Made by a program: the position numbers and the translations under genes. Below are positions 27,316 through 36,413 of a stretch of DNA of 64,000 nt, in pieces; position 1 is the first letter of the stretch, and each line of letters starts with the position of its first letter. The DNA is taken from contig NZ_NUGT01000080.1 of the NCBI RefSeq assembly GCF_002574545.1, positions 49,259 through 113,258 of the forward strand, written 5' to 3'. This stretch comes from Bacillus sp. AFS055030. GTDB lineage: Bacteria; Bacillota; Bacilli; Bacillales; Bacillaceae_G. The notes under the pieces were generated by a model that worked only from the letters and a program-made list of their open reading frames with translations, searched no databases and was not told the origin of the DNA.

Positions 27316-28074
27316 CTATAGTCGAACTGGAATATTTTTTTCATTTAAATAGTCTTTTAATTCACTAATTTTGATCTCTCCAAAATGAAATACTGATGCA
27401 GCTAAAACGCCATCGACATTTGCATATTCAATCGCATCATAAAAGTGTTCTACTTTACCAGCGCCACCTGATGCGATAACGGGAACATTAACCGCATTAG
27501 TAATTTTTTGAAGCAATCTTATATCAAATCCTCTTTTCATCCCGTCTTCATCAATACTATTTAAAACAATTTCACCCGCTCCAAGTTCCACACCTTTTTT
27601 TGCCCAATCGACTGCGTCCCATTCAGTCTCTTTTCGGCCACCATTTATATACACTTTATAATTGCCATCTTTATTTAACTTTGCATCAATTGAAAGCACA
27701 ACACATTGTGATCCAAAACGATCAGATGCTTCCTTAATTAAAGTCGGATTTAAAATTGCAGCAGAATTGATTGAGACTTTATCGGCTCCATTTCTTAATA
27801 GTTTCGTAAAATCATCAATCGACCGTACCCCACCTCCAACACTGAAAGGAATACGCAATTGTTTCGCTACTTCTGAAACAAATTGCAATGATATATCTCT
27901 TTCTTCATTTGAGGCTGTAATATCATAAAAGACTAACTCGTCAGCACCATTATCACTATAATATTTTCCTAGTTTCGTAGGAGAGTCTACATCTTGAATA
28001 CTTGAAAACTGTTTTCCTTTCACAACTCGTCCATTACGAACGTCTAAGCACGGTATAATTCTTCTTGCAAGCAT
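27316..28074 (-). CDS. hisF: imidazole glycerol phosphate synthase, cyclase subunit
   Basis: 252 aa (beta/alpha)8 barrel. Catalytic Asp11 lies in [15 protein letters not shown] and the second catalytic Asp in VLSIDAKLN. Phosphate-binding loops are FSVGGGVRS and IASGGAGK. With HisH it converts PRFAR to imidazole-glycerol phosphate and AICAR. The 5' end overlaps the hisA 3' end by about 31 nt, which suggests coupled translation. Confidence 0.97.
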   Translation of the reverse strand: MLARRIIPCLDVRNGRVVKGKQFSSIQDVDSPTKLGKYYSDNGADELVFYDITASNEERDISLQFVSEVAKQLRIPFSVGGGVRSIDDFTKLLRNGADKVSINSAAILNPTLIKEASDRFGSQCVVLSIDAKLNKDGNYKVYINGGRKETEWDAVDWAKKGVELGAGEIVLNSIDEDGMKRGFDIRLLQKITNAVNVPVIASGGAGKVEHFYDAIEYANVDGVLAASVFHFGEIKISELKDYLNEKNIPVRL

Positions 28075-28775
28075 TTAAGTGCCTCCTCAACTGTAAATTT
28101 TCCTTCATATAAAGCTTTACCTGAAATCGCACCATAAATATTTAACTTGCAAAGGGACTTCAAATCATTGATTGAGCTCACTCCACCTGATGCGATAATA
28201 TTTAAATTTGTTTCTTCAGCTAATCTTTTATATGCTTCTAAATTAGGTCCACAAAGCATGCCGTCCTTTGATATATCAGTGTATACGACTGTTTTCACAC
28301 CAAGCAACTCTAGCAGTTTACAAAATTCAAAGCTATCTTGATTAGTCGACTCTTCCCAACCATTTATGGCTACAAAACTGTTTTTTGCATCTACTCCTAC
28401 AATGATTCGATCACCGTATTGTAAAACCGCTTGTTCTAAAAGTTGTCTATTATTAATAGCAGCTGTACCTAAAATTACTTTTTCAACACCTAATTCTAAC
28501 CAAAATGAAATCGAATCAAGTGATCTTATTCCTCCACCTAACTGAATGTTTAAATTCGTATTTTGAACGATTTCTTTTATAATTTGTGCATTTTTCCTTT
28601 CTCCTGTTCTAGCTCCATCTAAATCAACAATGTGTAATACTTTTGCACCTGCTTTTTCAAAATCTAACGCGACTTCAAGTGGTGAACTCTTATAAATTAC
28701 TTTCTTATTAAAGTCCCCTTGCTCAAGGCGAACGCAGTTACCGTCCTTTAAATCAATTGCTGGATATAGAATCAT
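28044..28775 (-). CDS. hisA: ProFAR isomerase (1-(5-phosphoribosyl)-5-[(5-phosphoribosylamino)methylideneamino]imidazole-4-carboxamide isomerase)
   Basis: 243 aa barrel, a sister of HisF. Catalytic Asp in [18 protein letters not shown] and the second in [11 protein letters not shown]; the phosphate loops are IQLGGGIRS and IASGGVSS. It catalyses the Amadori-type isomerisation of ProFAR to PRFAR. It overlaps hisH upstream by 23 nt and hisF downstream. Confidence 0.97.
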   Translation of the reverse strand: MILYPAIDLKDGNCVRLEQGDFNKKVIYKSSPLEVALDFEKAGAKVLHIVDLDGARTGERKNAQIIKEIVQNTNLNIQLGGGIRSLDSISFWLELGVEKVILGTAAINNRQLLEQAVLQYGDRIIVGVDAKNSFVAINGWEESTNQDSFEFCKLLELLGVKTVVYTDISKDGMLCGPNLEAYKRLAEETNLNIIASGGVSSINDLKSLCKLNIYGAISGKALYEGKFTVEEALKCLQEELYRA

Positions 28776-29376
28776 ATAAACACATCTCCTTAAATGCTTT
28801 TAATAAATTTAGACCAGTTTCTGCGCTTTTTTCAGGGTGAAATTGCATTCCGTAAATATTACCGGATTTAACAATCGCTGGAATCTTCACTCCATAGTCG
28901 GAATAAGCTAAAAGCTCTTCATTTGTTGAACTTATATAAAATGAATGTACAAAATAGACATACTCACCTTCATTTACATATTTTAAAAATGATTCTTGTT
29001 TAGTAAAATTTAGATTGTTCCAGCCCATATGTGGTACTTTTACGATGTCAGGTATACGTTTTACATAACCTTTAATTAAGCCTAGCCCACTTGCTCCGAA
29101 GTTTTCTTCACTAAATTCATATAATAATTGCATTCCTAGGCAAATTCCTAAAATCGGTGTACCGCTTTTTGCCTTTAACTTTATACAATCTACTAAACCA
29201 AGTCGATTTAATTCGTTCATCGCTGCTTCATATGCGCCAACACCTGGTAGAATAATAGATGATGCTTGCTTGATTACTTCAATTTCATTTGTAATAACCA
29301 CAGGAAAATCAATTTCCTCACATGCTCTTTTTAATGAATCTAAATTACCTACACCATAATCAATAATAATATTCAC
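28753..29376 (-). CDS. hisH: imidazole glycerol phosphate synthase, glutamine amidotransferase subunit
   Basis: 207 aa class-I glutamine amidotransferase. The catalytic cysteine is in LGICLGMQLL, the His-Glu pair in FHPEKSAETG, and the N-terminal IDYGVGNLDSLKRA is typical of HisH. It supplies ammonia to HisF. It starts immediately after the hisB stop. Confidence 0.97.
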   Translation of the reverse strand: MNIIIDYGVGNLDSLKRACEEIDFPVVITNEIEVIKQASSIILPGVGAYEAAMNELNRLGLVDCIKLKAKSGTPILGICLGMQLLYEFSEENFGASGLGLIKGYVKRIPDIVKVPHMGWNNLNFTKQESFLKYVNEGEYVYFVHSFYISSTNEELLAYSDYGVKIPAIVKSGNIYGMQFHPEKSAETGLNLLKAFKEMCLYDSISSN

Positions 29377-29955
29377 TTATAACATTCCTTTCGTTGAAGG
29401 TAATTTAGTCGAAGTTACTTCAACTGCTTGTTTAACCGCTCTACCAAATGCTTTAAATAAAGCTTCAATTTTGTGGTGATCATTTTCTCCATATAAAACT
29501 TCCATATGACAATTCATTTTAGCTTCGGAGCTTAATGCTTTAAAAAATTCTTTAAAATTCTGTGTATCAATCATTCCAATACGTTCTCTCACCGTTTTAT
29601 CATTATAAACAAGATACGGTCTGCCACTAAAATCGACGACTACTCTAGCTAATGTTTCATCCATCGGAATATAACATGAGCCGTAACGATTAATGCCAAA
29701 TTTTTCATCTAACGCAATTAATAAAGCTTTACCTAATGCGATCCCAACATCCTCTGTTGTGTGATGATCATCTACTTCAAGATCCCCCTCACAAAATACT
29801 TCTAAATTAATGCCACTATGGAATGAAAATAACGTTAACATATGGTCTAAAAAGCCAATACCAGTTTGAATCGTACTTTCTCCATCACCATCTAAATTTA
29901 GTTTCAATCGAATATTTGTTTCATTTGTTTGTCTTGTGATCGATGCAGTTCTCAC
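29377..29955 (-). CDS. hisB: imidazoleglycerol-phosphate dehydratase
   Basis: 192 aa monofunctional IGPD, as in other Gram-positive bacteria. The two manganese-binding motifs are DHHTTEDVGIALG and DHHKIEALFKAFGRAV; GIGFLDHML lies near the N-terminus. The GTG start overlaps the hisD stop as GTGA. Confidence 0.96.
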   Translation of the reverse strand: MRTASITRQTNETNIRLKLNLDGDGESTIQTGIGFLDHMLTLFSFHSGINLEVFCEGDLEVDDHHTTEDVGIALGKALLIALDEKFGINRYGSCYIPMDETLARVVVDFSGRPYLVYNDKTVRERIGMIDTQNFKEFFKALSSEAKMNCHMEVLYGENDHHKIEALFKAFGRAVKQAVEVTSTKLPSTKGML

Positions 29956-31241
29956 TTTGAATCCTCCTCAAATCGAATACTAATTGCTTTACCGTGACCA
30001 TATAGTCCTTCTTCCTCTGCGATCAATTCAATATGTTTTCTTGCTTCACTTAAGGCCGCCTTATTGTAGTAAACAACGGATGTTTTCTTCTGAAAATCAT
30101 TTACATTTAATGGCGAGGTGAATCTTGCAGTTCCGCTAGTCGGTAATGTATGATTCGTTCCCGCAAAGTAATCGCCAACAGGCTCTGGAGTATAATCTCC
30201 TAAAAATATAGCACCAGCATTTTTCACTTTATGAACGATCGACTCTGGCTTTTTTATCATTAGTTCAAGATGTTCAGGCGCTAGCTTATTAATAAGTTCA
30301 ATTCCTTCCTCGATTGTTTGAACGACGATAATGGCTCCATAATTTTCGAATGAGCTTTTAATAATTTCTTTTCTCGGCTGTTCGTCTAATAAGTTTGGTA
30401 TTTCTTGCTGTATTTTTTGGGCAAACTCTTCTGAATTCGTAATCACAATACTAGATGCCATTTCATCATGTTCTGCCTGTGCCATTAAGTCAGCTGCAAT
30501 AAATCTTGGATTGGCTGTTTCATCTGCTAAAATGACAACTTCAGTTGGGCCTGCAACCATATCAATTCCTACTATTCCCGAAACGCTTTTCTTAGCAAGC
30601 GCCACATAAATATTTCCTGGACCAACTATTTTGTCTACTTTTTCAATTGTTTCAGTTCCATACGCCAGTGCCCCGATTGCTTGCGCTCCACCAATTTTTA
30701 ATACTTTTGTAACACCAGCTAATTTTGCAGCAACTAGAATGGAAGGCTTAATTTTTCCTTCTTTATTTGGTGGCGTTATAATGACAATTTCATTCACTCC
30801 TGCTATTTTGGCAGGAATTACATTCATTAATACGGTTGATGGGTATGCCGCTTTTCCTCCTGGAATATACACACCAACTCTTTCAATCGGATTTATGATT
30901 TGTTGAACATATGAATTTTTTTCATTTATTTTATATCCATCTTGCAGTTGCTTTTCATGATAAGTCTCTATATTTTTCTTAGCTTCAATTAATGCATTGA
31001 TTAAGTTTTCATCGGTTTGTTTTAGGGCTTCATTAAACTCATCTTCACTTACTTCAAAACTTTTTAGTTTCACCTCATCATAAATTAAAGAATACTGACG
31101 TACCGCTTCATCACCATTTTCTTTCACATTTAATAAAATCTTTTCTACACTTTTTGTGATCTCAACAGTGGGCAAATTCGTTCGGTTTATAATACTTTCA
31201 AGTTTTTCGCTTTTTTGATTAATCGATAAAATTTCCAGCAT
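29952..31241 (-). CDS. hisD: histidinol dehydrogenase
   Basis: About 429 aa zinc enzyme that oxidises histidinol to histidine in two NAD-dependent steps. Family motifs include IPGGKAAYPSTVLMNVIPAK, the zinc region DLMAQAEHDEMASS, the general acid/base APEHLEL, and the C-terminal EGLYGHGKAISIR. The ATG at 31241 overlaps the end of hisG by 23 nt; an apparent N-terminal extension is hisG read in another frame. Confidence 0.96.
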   Translation of the reverse strand: MLEILSINQKSEKLESIINRTNLPTVEITKSVEKILLNVKENGDEAVRQYSLIYDEVKLKSFEVSEDEFNEALKQTDENLINALIEAKKNIETYHEKQLQDGYKINEKNSYVQQIINPIERVGVYIPGGKAAYPSTVLMNVIPAKIAGVNEIVIITPPNKEGKIKPSILVAAKLAGVTKVLKIGGAQAIGALAYGTETIEKVDKIVGPGNIYVALAKKSVSGIVGIDMVAGPTEVVILADETANPRFIAADLMAQAEHDEMASSIVITNSEEFAQKIQQEIPNLLDEQPRKEIIKSSFENYGAIIVVQTIEEGIELINKLAPEHLELMIKKPESIVHKVKNAGAIFLGDYTPEPVGDYFAGTNHTLPTSGTARFTSPLNVNDFQKKTSVVYYNKAALSEARKHIELIAEEEGLYGHGKAISIRFEEDSK

Positions 31242-31866
31242 ATATGTTCCTACCCTTCTTAATTTTTTCGATAAATTCAGTAATACGGAAATAGTTAAAT
31301 CGATAACTAACACGATTTGAAATCACTCTAGCACTGATTGGAATCATTTCTTCTAAAATAACTAATCCATTTGCTTTTAAAGTACTTCCTGTTTCGACTA
31401 AATCAACAATAATATCTGACATGCCTACAATTGGTGCTAATTCAACAGAACCGTTTAAATAAATCAGTTCAATATTTTGCCTAAACTGGAAATACTTCGA
31501 AGTAATATTTGGATATTTTGTCGCAACTCTTAACGTTTCATCACCTCGATCAATTAACGTTCCTGGAAAACCCGCTGCAGCAAAAATGCATTTTCCTAGT
31601 TCTAAATCCATCAACTCATAGACATCTTTCTCTTGTTCTAACAGAATGTCTTTTCCTACAAAGCCAAGATCGCAAACTCCTCGCTCAACATATGTAGCGA
31701 CATCCACTGGTTTTACTACTAAATATTTAATTTTTTGTAACTCATCTTCAAAAATTAGTTTTCTAGTTTTAGAATCAATTACTTTTTTGTAACCAGATTG
31801 ACTTAATATTTTAATGACTTCATCTTCAAGTCTTCCTTTTGCAACTGCAACTGTTAGCCAACTCAC
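31219..31866 (-). CDS. hisG: ATP phosphoribosyltransferase, short-form catalytic subunit
   Basis: About 215 aa. It lacks the regulatory C-terminal domain, as expected for the HisZ-dependent form. VAVAKGRLEDEVIKIL starts the fold, and IVDLVETGSTLKANGL is the PRPP-binding P-loop. It performs the first committed step of histidine synthesis. The GTG at 31866 overlaps the hisZ stop as GTGA with GAGGG upstream; the longer reading lies inside hisZ. Confidence 0.95.
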   Translation of the reverse strand: MSWLTVAVAKGRLEDEVIKILSQSGYKKVIDSKTRKLIFEDELQKIKYLVVKPVDVATYVERGVCDLGFVGKDILLEQEKDVYELMDLELGKCIFAAAGFPGTLIDRGDETLRVATKYPNITSKYFQFRQNIELIYLNGSVELAPIVGMSDIIVDLVETGSTLKANGLVILEEMIPISARVISNRVSYRFNYFRITEFIEKIKKGRNIYAGNFID

Positions 31867-32780
31867 TTTACATCCCTCATTTGACAAGTTATCCAAGCAT
31901 TTGTATCGATCGAAAATCCGATTGCATCAATGCTGTTTTCCGAATCTTCAGACACCAGAAGATAGCGTCCTCCACTTAAAACCTCTTTATTTAACTGATC
32001 ATAATACCCTTTAAAAACGATTCCGTCATAATAATCAAATTCATTTACAATTGATAAATCGAGAAGAATATTTGGACTAATTTCTTGAAATTTGATTACC
32101 TTTTCAACAGCATTTTCCATTTCATTATTTAATACTAAGCTTTTCAGTAATGAATGTAGCTTTTCTCCTTTACCTTGTAAACTAAATAACTGTTCAAAAA
32201 CATTCCTAGCTTGAAATGGTAAATTAATTGACTGAATAAATCGTTCTAATTCATCTATGTTTTTTAAATAAATTAGCTTTTTTAATTTATTTTTTTGCGA
32301 CTCAGTTAAATTACATTCTTTAAATAATCCGTCGATAAACCCTGTATGACCGATTTCTAAAATAAATGGAACATTACTTAATAAATCAATTGCCATAATA
32401 ACTACTTCTATTTCAGATTCTTCCGTAATTCGACCTAAATTTTCAATTCCAAATTGATTAATTTCTTCAAGTTCCACCCCATTATTCCGATAAATTGTTG
32501 ATTGATAAAATACTTTACATTTCTCTTCCTTCAGTGCGATTGGATAAATTTCTTTCATCAGTGCACTTGTTAAATCAGGTCTTAACAATAAAATTTGCTG
32601 TAACCGTGTTAAAACAACAACTAAATCTTCTCTAGCTAATCTTGGATTTCGACTTGAAAATGAATCATATTCTTCAAATAATTGAGGATGAAATGGGATA
32701 TATCCTCGTTCTAGTGCATAATCTTCCATTTTTCTTTTATATTGATAATTGACTAATGACTGCTTTAATTTCCCATCCAA
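31863..32780 (-). CDS. hisZ: ATP phosphoribosyltransferase regulatory subunit
   Basis: About 305 aa histidyl-tRNA-synthetase-like protein without tRNA charging ability. It complexes with short HisG and brings histidine feedback control. Class II synthetase-like parts include YERGYIPFHPQLFEEYDSF and EIGHTGFIDGLF, and the C-terminal YYDGIVFKGYYDQLNKEVLSGGRY. I chose a TTG at 32780 because GGGGG is 9 nt upstream. The longer reading to 32900 runs through the leader terminator and is artefactual. It is the first gene of the operon, shorter than typical 390-aa HisZ. Confidence 0.9.
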   Translation of the reverse strand: MDGKLKQSLVNYQYKRKMEDYALERGYIPFHPQLFEEYDSFSSRNPRLAREDLVVVLTRLQQILLLRPDLTSALMKEIYPIALKEEKCKVFYQSTIYRNNGVELEEINQFGIENLGRITEESEIEVVIMAIDLLSNVPFILEIGHTGFIDGLFKECNLTESQKNKLKKLIYLKNIDELERFIQSINLPFQARNVFEQLFSLQGKGEKLHSLLKSLVLNNEMENAVEKVIKFQEISPNILLDLSIVNEFDYYDGIVFKGYYDQLNKEVLSGGRYLLVSEDSENSIDAIGFSIDTNAWITCQMRDVK

Positions 32781-32799
32781 TTGAACATTCCCCCTTCTA

Positions 32800-32844
32800 G
32801 AAAAAACAAAAAGGCCATACAGGTTAAATGCCTGTATGGCCTTC
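32800..32844 (-). terminator. leader terminator (attenuator) of the his operon
   Basis: On the minus strand AAGGCCATACAGG pairs perfectly over 13 bp with CCTGTATGGCCTT (loop CATTTAA), followed by TTTTGTTTTTT. It lies about 20 nt upstream of hisZ and about 72 nt past the stop of the His-rich leader ORF. Confidence 0.93.
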
Positions 32845-32959
32845 TGGCACGACACAAGCACCTTTTTCGTAACACGAAGAGGGCTTGTATCTATGGTCAA
32901 TTTTTGTCCATAGATTCAAACCCTGGGTGGATGATGATGTTGTAGCCCATTATTCGTGC
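32845..32959 (-). promoter_or_regulatory. alternative helices of the his leader RNA
   Basis: Three pairings are visible. ATCTATGG/CCATAGAT (32889-32896 with 32908-32915) forms a hairpin just after the leader stop. GCACGAA...GGGCT in the leader ORF (32944-32959) is complementary to 32871-32885. ACAAGC...GCTTGT (32854-32888) forms a competing hairpin that uses the same 32871-32885 strand. The last two exclude one another, as expected of an attenuator. I did not find the exact helix that would open the terminator. Confidence 0.65.
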
Positions 32960-32972
32960 GTGCGAAAAACAT
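32916..32972 (-). CDS. his leader peptide with three consecutive His codons
   Basis: An 18-aa peptide, MFFARTNNGLQHHHPPRV. The codons CAT CAT CAT lie at 32931-32939. AAAGGAGA is 8 nt upstream of the ATG at 32972; another in-frame ATG at 32978 is too close to it. The ORF starts about 27 nt after the expected transcription start and precedes the terminator and hisZ. Such leaders control his operons of enterobacteria by ribosome stalling when charged tRNA-His is scarce; the arrangement here is analogous. Confidence 0.8.
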   Translation of the reverse strand: MFFARTNNGLQHHHPPRV

Positions 32973-33005
32973 GTTCATGTCTCCTTTTTCGTTTTATTTT
33001 TATTC

Positions 33006-33034
33006 ATCTTAATGAATTTGTTATAAATTGTCAA
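33006..33034 (-). promoter_or_regulatory. sigma-A promoter of the his operon
   Basis: TTGACA (complement of 33029-33034) and TAAGAT (complement of 33006-33011) are separated by exactly 17 nt. This is the best-matching vegetative promoter I noticed in the window, placing the start of transcription near 32999. Confidence 0.85.
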
Positions 33035-33162
33035 TCCCTTTTAAAAAATAAAAAATCTGAAAGGGTTTTCATTAACGTTTTTTAATTTTTTGAATCTATT
33101 GAATGAATATCTGTTTTTTCTACTAACAACTGGTTATTATAGTAAAATATTGAACGTACATT

Positions 33163-33339
33163 TTACCTTGTAAAAACATAATAAATAACGTAAAACCAAC
33201 TAAAAAAACCGTGAATTATTGCCCATAGAACCGATTTATGAATACTCCAAGATATTGTAATAGCTAAAGCAGAACCGAAAGTAATAGCACTTTTTGAACC
33301 AACTGGAACAATCTGTCTTTTTTCCGACCGTTCTTTCAT
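33163..33339 (-). CDS. small conserved membrane protein (58 aa)
   Basis: About 58 aa: a short charged N-terminus (MKERSEKRQIVPVGSKSA), a hydrophobic segment FGSALAITISWS, then VLWAIIHGFFSWFYVIYYVF. The HGFFSWFYVIYY ending recurs in small Firmicutes membrane proteins as far as I recall; function unknown. GGGG sits 9 nt before the ATG at 33339. An ATG at 33354 would have no ribosome-binding site. Confidence 0.55.
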   Translation of the reverse strand: MKERSEKRQIVPVGSKSAITFGSALAITISWSIHKSVLWAIIHGFFSWFYVIYYVFTR

Positions 33340-33476
33340 TAACTCAATCCCCATTTCAACAGTGTCTATATTTTCATATAATATTTATTCTAAAGTTAAA
33401 AGTTTATTCTCTTCAAGTATTAATATTTTTACTTGAATGCATCCGGATTTTTCTGGTTGATTGTTGTAATAGTTAG

Positions 33477-34163
33477 TTAAATATCAAATAAAAATGTTTC
33501 TTTAAATCCTTTTTTTCCTTCAAATGTTATCTTTACTGCCCTTGATTTTGGCATACGTTGAATCCAATTTAATTCTATAAATCTTTCTAGAAGAGCACTT
33601 CCCAATGCCCCACCAAGGTGGTAATGTCTTTCACTCCAATCTATACATTTATGTGAAAATGATCGACGCTTCTTCTTAATTTTTTCAAGATCAATTTGAA
33701 AATCAGTAAAAAATCTCTCACCTTTTTTTGTCACAATAAAGCTTTGACTTTCTTCACTTATAACACCCAAATTAACTAAAGAATTAGTTAATAGTACCCC
33801 AAACTTTCCAGCCGGATGATCGTAACACGTTCGTGCATAACGTATTGCTGTATTTTCTGTAGCTTGTTTTAAAGACCTGATTTCAATGGGAGGAGCAAGT
33901 GATAATAATGTCTCCATTATTTGAGCAACTTCTTGATTTCGAATACCATAGTATCGATGTCTTCCTTGTTTTTCTACGCTCACTACTTCCGCATCGACCA
34001 ATTTTGTTAAATGGAAACTAGCCGTTTGTGGTTTTATTCCAGCCATATATGCCAGTTCGCTAGCTGGATGGAATCTTCCATCTAAAAGGACAGTTAAAAT
34101 TGCCGCACGGGACCTTTCACTTACAAGTGTAGCAACCACTGCCACATTAGGATTTGCATTCAT
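33477..34163 (-). CDS. ArsR-type winged-helix regulator (YdfF-like)
   Basis: 228 aa. The N-terminal ~90 residues are an ArsR helix-turn-helix (SERSRAAILTVLLDGRFHPASELAYMAGIKPQTASFHLTKLVDAEVV). The rest is an extra C-terminal domain with SHKCIDWSERHYHLGGALGSALL, the layout of B. subtilis YdfF. It is divergent from a flavin reductase-like gene, the same pairing as ydfF/ydfE, so it probably represses that gene. The ligand is unknown. Confidence 0.85.
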   Translation of the reverse strand: MNANPNVAVVATLVSERSRAAILTVLLDGRFHPASELAYMAGIKPQTASFHLTKLVDAEVVSVEKQGRHRYYGIRNQEVAQIMETLLSLAPPIEIRSLKQATENTAIRYARTCYDHPAGKFGVLLTNSLVNLGVISEESQSFIVTKKGERFFTDFQIDLEKIKKKRRSFSHKCIDWSERHYHLGGALGSALLERFIELNWIQRMPKSRAVKITFEGKKGFKETFLFDI

Positions 34164-34265
34164 TTTTCATTCTCCTCTCATTATGTAATCCATATTTCGA
34201 TGATAATAGAACTATTTATATTCTACAATAAATTTTGAAGGAAATAATGATTAGGAGGAAATACA

Positions 34266-34877
34266 ATGAGTCATTTTACAAATACAAAGTTAATACAACC
34301 TAAAATTCTATACTATGGAACACCTGTGATTTTACTAAATACATTAAATGAGGATCAAACAGTTAATATTAGCCCTATGTCTTCCTCATGGGCTTTAGGA
34401 GAATGCATCATATTAGGAATTGGACTTGGTGGAAAAGCTATTGAAAATTTACAGCGACATCCTGAATGTGTAATCAATGTTCCTAGCCCTTTATTATGGG
34501 AGAATGTGGAATTGTTAGCTCCATATACCGGAAAAAATCCCGTTCCTCATTTTAAGAAAAATATAGGATTTACATATGTAAAAGAAAAATACGATATCAG
34601 TAAATTAACCGCTATCGAATCAAAAACCGTAAAACCTACACGTATATCGGAATGCCCAATTCAAATCGAGGCAACTGTAAAACACATTCGTATTCCCGAA
34701 CATTCACCTGATTTTGCAATTGTCGAGACACAAGTTTTGCACGTACATGCTCATAATGAGATCATCATTGAAGAAAATCATATCGATCCAAATAAATGGA
34801 GTCCACTAATATATAATTTCCGCCATTACTTCGGTCTCGGAAATAAGTTAGGTAAAACTTTTCGTTCGGAAATATAG
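34266..34877 (+). CDS. flavin reductase-like flavoprotein (YdfE-like)
   Basis: 203 aa FMN-binding split-barrel protein of the flavin reductase domain. TPVILLNTLNEDQTVNISPMSSSWALGECIILGIG and the segment KAIENLQRHPECVINVPS are family landmarks. It probably reduces or carries FMN; no partner oxygenase is nearby. TAGGAGG precedes the ATG. It faces away from the ArsR regulator, which likely controls it. Confidence 0.85.
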   Translation: MSHFTNTKLIQPKILYYGTPVILLNTLNEDQTVNISPMSSSWALGECIILGIGLGGKAIENLQRHPECVINVPSPLLWENVELLAPYTGKNPVPHFKKNIGFTYVKEKYDISKLTAIESKTVKPTRISECPIQIEATVKHIRIPEHSPDFAIVETQVLHVHAHNEIIIEENHIDPNKWSPLIYNFRHYFGLGNKLGKTFRSEI

Positions 34878-34913
34878 ATCTCTCTTTTTAGTAAAAAATA
34901 GTACTTCAAATAT

Positions 34914-34956
34914 AAAAGTCAGATTCCAACTTGTATGGCATCTGACTTCTTCTCTA
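34914..34956. terminator. intrinsic terminator between convergent genes
   Basis: AAGTCAGATTCCA and TGGCATCTGACTT pair around ACTTGTA, between the flavoprotein gene and the DUF5655 gene. Confidence 0.7.
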
Positions 34957-34957
34957 A

Positions 34958-35296
34958 CTAACCCATCAATTGGTATGATTCTTTTAAAAGAACTAAAAAC
35001 TCTTGATTTATGTCGTCTTTACTATGGAATCTAAAGTTAATGTGAAATCTGTTTTTGGATACTTGTTCAATTTTAGTAATATTCTCGTGTTCAATATGAT
35101 GGTTTGTAACTAAATTAAAATCTAGCCATTTCTTTTTTGGATGAACTCCTCCAAATGAATACTTATTCAAAAGATGAATAGAAGTCTTTTTAAACTCAAC
35201 TTCAAATTGTCCTATTTCTTTTAATAAATCGAGTAATGTTAAATATATTTCATAAACATTAGATCCCTTATTTGAGAATAATTCATCTTCAGACAT
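34958..35296 (-). CDS. DUF5655-type protein
   Basis: About 112 aa soluble protein. YEIYLTLLDLLKEIGQFEVEFKKTSIHLLNKYSFGGVHPKKKWLDFNLV matches the DUF5655 family as I remember it; members have no known function. GAAGG lies upstream of the ATG at 35296; the longer reading to 35341 has no better site. Family call is moderately sure. Confidence 0.65.
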   Translation of the reverse strand: MSEDELFSNKGSNVYEIYLTLLDLLKEIGQFEVEFKKTSIHLLNKYSFGGVHPKKKWLDFNLVTNHHIEHENITKIEQVSKNRFHINFRFHSKDDINQEFLVLLKESYQLMG

Positions 35297-35453
35297 ATTG
35301 TTATCGCCTTCTTTCTCCCCAACAATTAAGTGTATTACCATTATTTTACCAAAAGCCTTATTCCACTAAACTACCATTTAGTTAAACAAAATAAGAGTCA
35401 CCAAAGCAACTCTTTTTGTTCAACAAGCCTGACTAGTCAAATTTTTCTACAAA

Positions 35454-35993
35454 TTATAATTCAACACTTTCTCTTTTTCTCACCTTTAAACGCTTATAAA
35501 TTGGATAGCCCACCATATAATACCCTGAGAATGATAACAGTACTAAGGATAAACCAGTCATTGTTAGGATACTGTATCTATACCAATTACCAAAGAAGGA
35601 TCCATCATGTAAAGAAATGATGAAAGTCGAGTAATCAGGATTTTTAGATAAAACCTTGCCTGTGCTTGCATCAATTTGAACGTCTTGGCTATTATTAAAG
35701 CGAACCTGGTAAATGTTTAAACCAGGTCTATATTCTATCCTAAAAATATCTTCAACCGAATTGGCACCTGAGAGCCCTTGAGATGTCGCAATTGAAACGA
35801 CTTTATCCATTGTTATCGCTTGACTTGGACTCGCCTCTTTCCCTATTTTTAACTCATCTGCAACTCCTAATGGTATCATATAAACTAGCATGAGCCCTGT
35901 TACTGCAATAAACATAAAAAACAAAGATAAAATTAATCCTGACCATTTATGTACTTTTCGACTAAATTGATACAGCTTTAAAGATTTTGACAT
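35454..35993 (-). CDS. PepSY-associated membrane protein
   Basis: About 179 aa with two hydrophobic segments (SGLILSLFFMFIAVTGLMLVYM and YSILTMTGLSLVLLSFSGYYMVGYPIY) flanking an extracytoplasmic part. It resembles a short PepSY_TM/PiuB-like protein: KVHKWSGLILSLFFMFIAVTG and the QVRFNNSQDVQIDASTGKVL strand typical of PepSY. Full-size relatives in iron uptake or reductase systems are longer. A GTG at 36002 is an alternative start. Confidence 0.75.
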   Translation of the reverse strand: MSKSLKLYQFSRKVHKWSGLILSLFFMFIAVTGLMLVYMIPLGVADELKIGKEASPSQAITMDKVVSIATSQGLSGANSVEDIFRIEYRPGLNIYQVRFNNSQDVQIDASTGKVLSKNPDYSTFIISLHDGSFFGNWYRYSILTMTGLSLVLLSFSGYYMVGYPIYKRLKVRKRESVEL

Positions 35994-36082
35994 TCTCCTC
36001 ACACCTTATCTAAATTTTTATTACTAATATTCAATGTAAATTATAGTTCGAATCTAGTTAACATAAACATTCTCATAAGCAA

Positions 36083-36118
36083 TAAAAAAAGGATCTAGGC
36101 TACCAGATCTTTTTGCTT
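36083..36118 (-). terminator. hairpin with T-run
   Basis: AAAGATCTGG and CTAGATCCTTTTTTT pair on the minus strand. No intact gene directly precedes it; upstream is the decayed fragment at 36149-36315. Confidence 0.6.
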
Positions 36119-36148
36119 CTTATGTAACTAGCACATTAGTTAGCTCAA

Positions 36149-36315
36149 TTATGGATTAGTTATTTTAGTAACCAAGAAATAAGTACTAATTCCCATTACC
36201 ATGCCGCCTGCAATGCCTTTAACATACCGATTACATTCTAATAGGTTGATAAGTATATACCAATCATGAACATTATTAATCCGATAAAAAACAAAAATTT
36301 TTTTAAAATTATCAT
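36149..36315 (-). pseudogene. possible decayed small membrane-protein gene
   Basis: On the minus strand, MIILKKFLFFIGLIMFMIGIY runs in one frame to a stop, and RYVKGIAGGMVMGISTYFL continues in another frame to a stop at 36149. A terminator follows. Both parts look like membrane sequence, so a frameshifted small gene is possible. The family is not recognised. Confidence 0.25.
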
Positions 36316-36413
36316 TCTATTTATGCAACTATACAGCCATATACATAAAGAAAAAAGCAGTCAATGGCTGCTTCTGAACTTCAATAGACGCAATGCGTTC
36401 CTAAAGTAATACA

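Noticed and set aside
32780-33000. T-box riboswitch upstream of the his operon
   Set aside because: The leader has a terminator and strong structure, but no T-box sequence (AAGGGTGGAACCGCG-like) or specifier-loop layout is visible; the HHH leader ORF explains it better.
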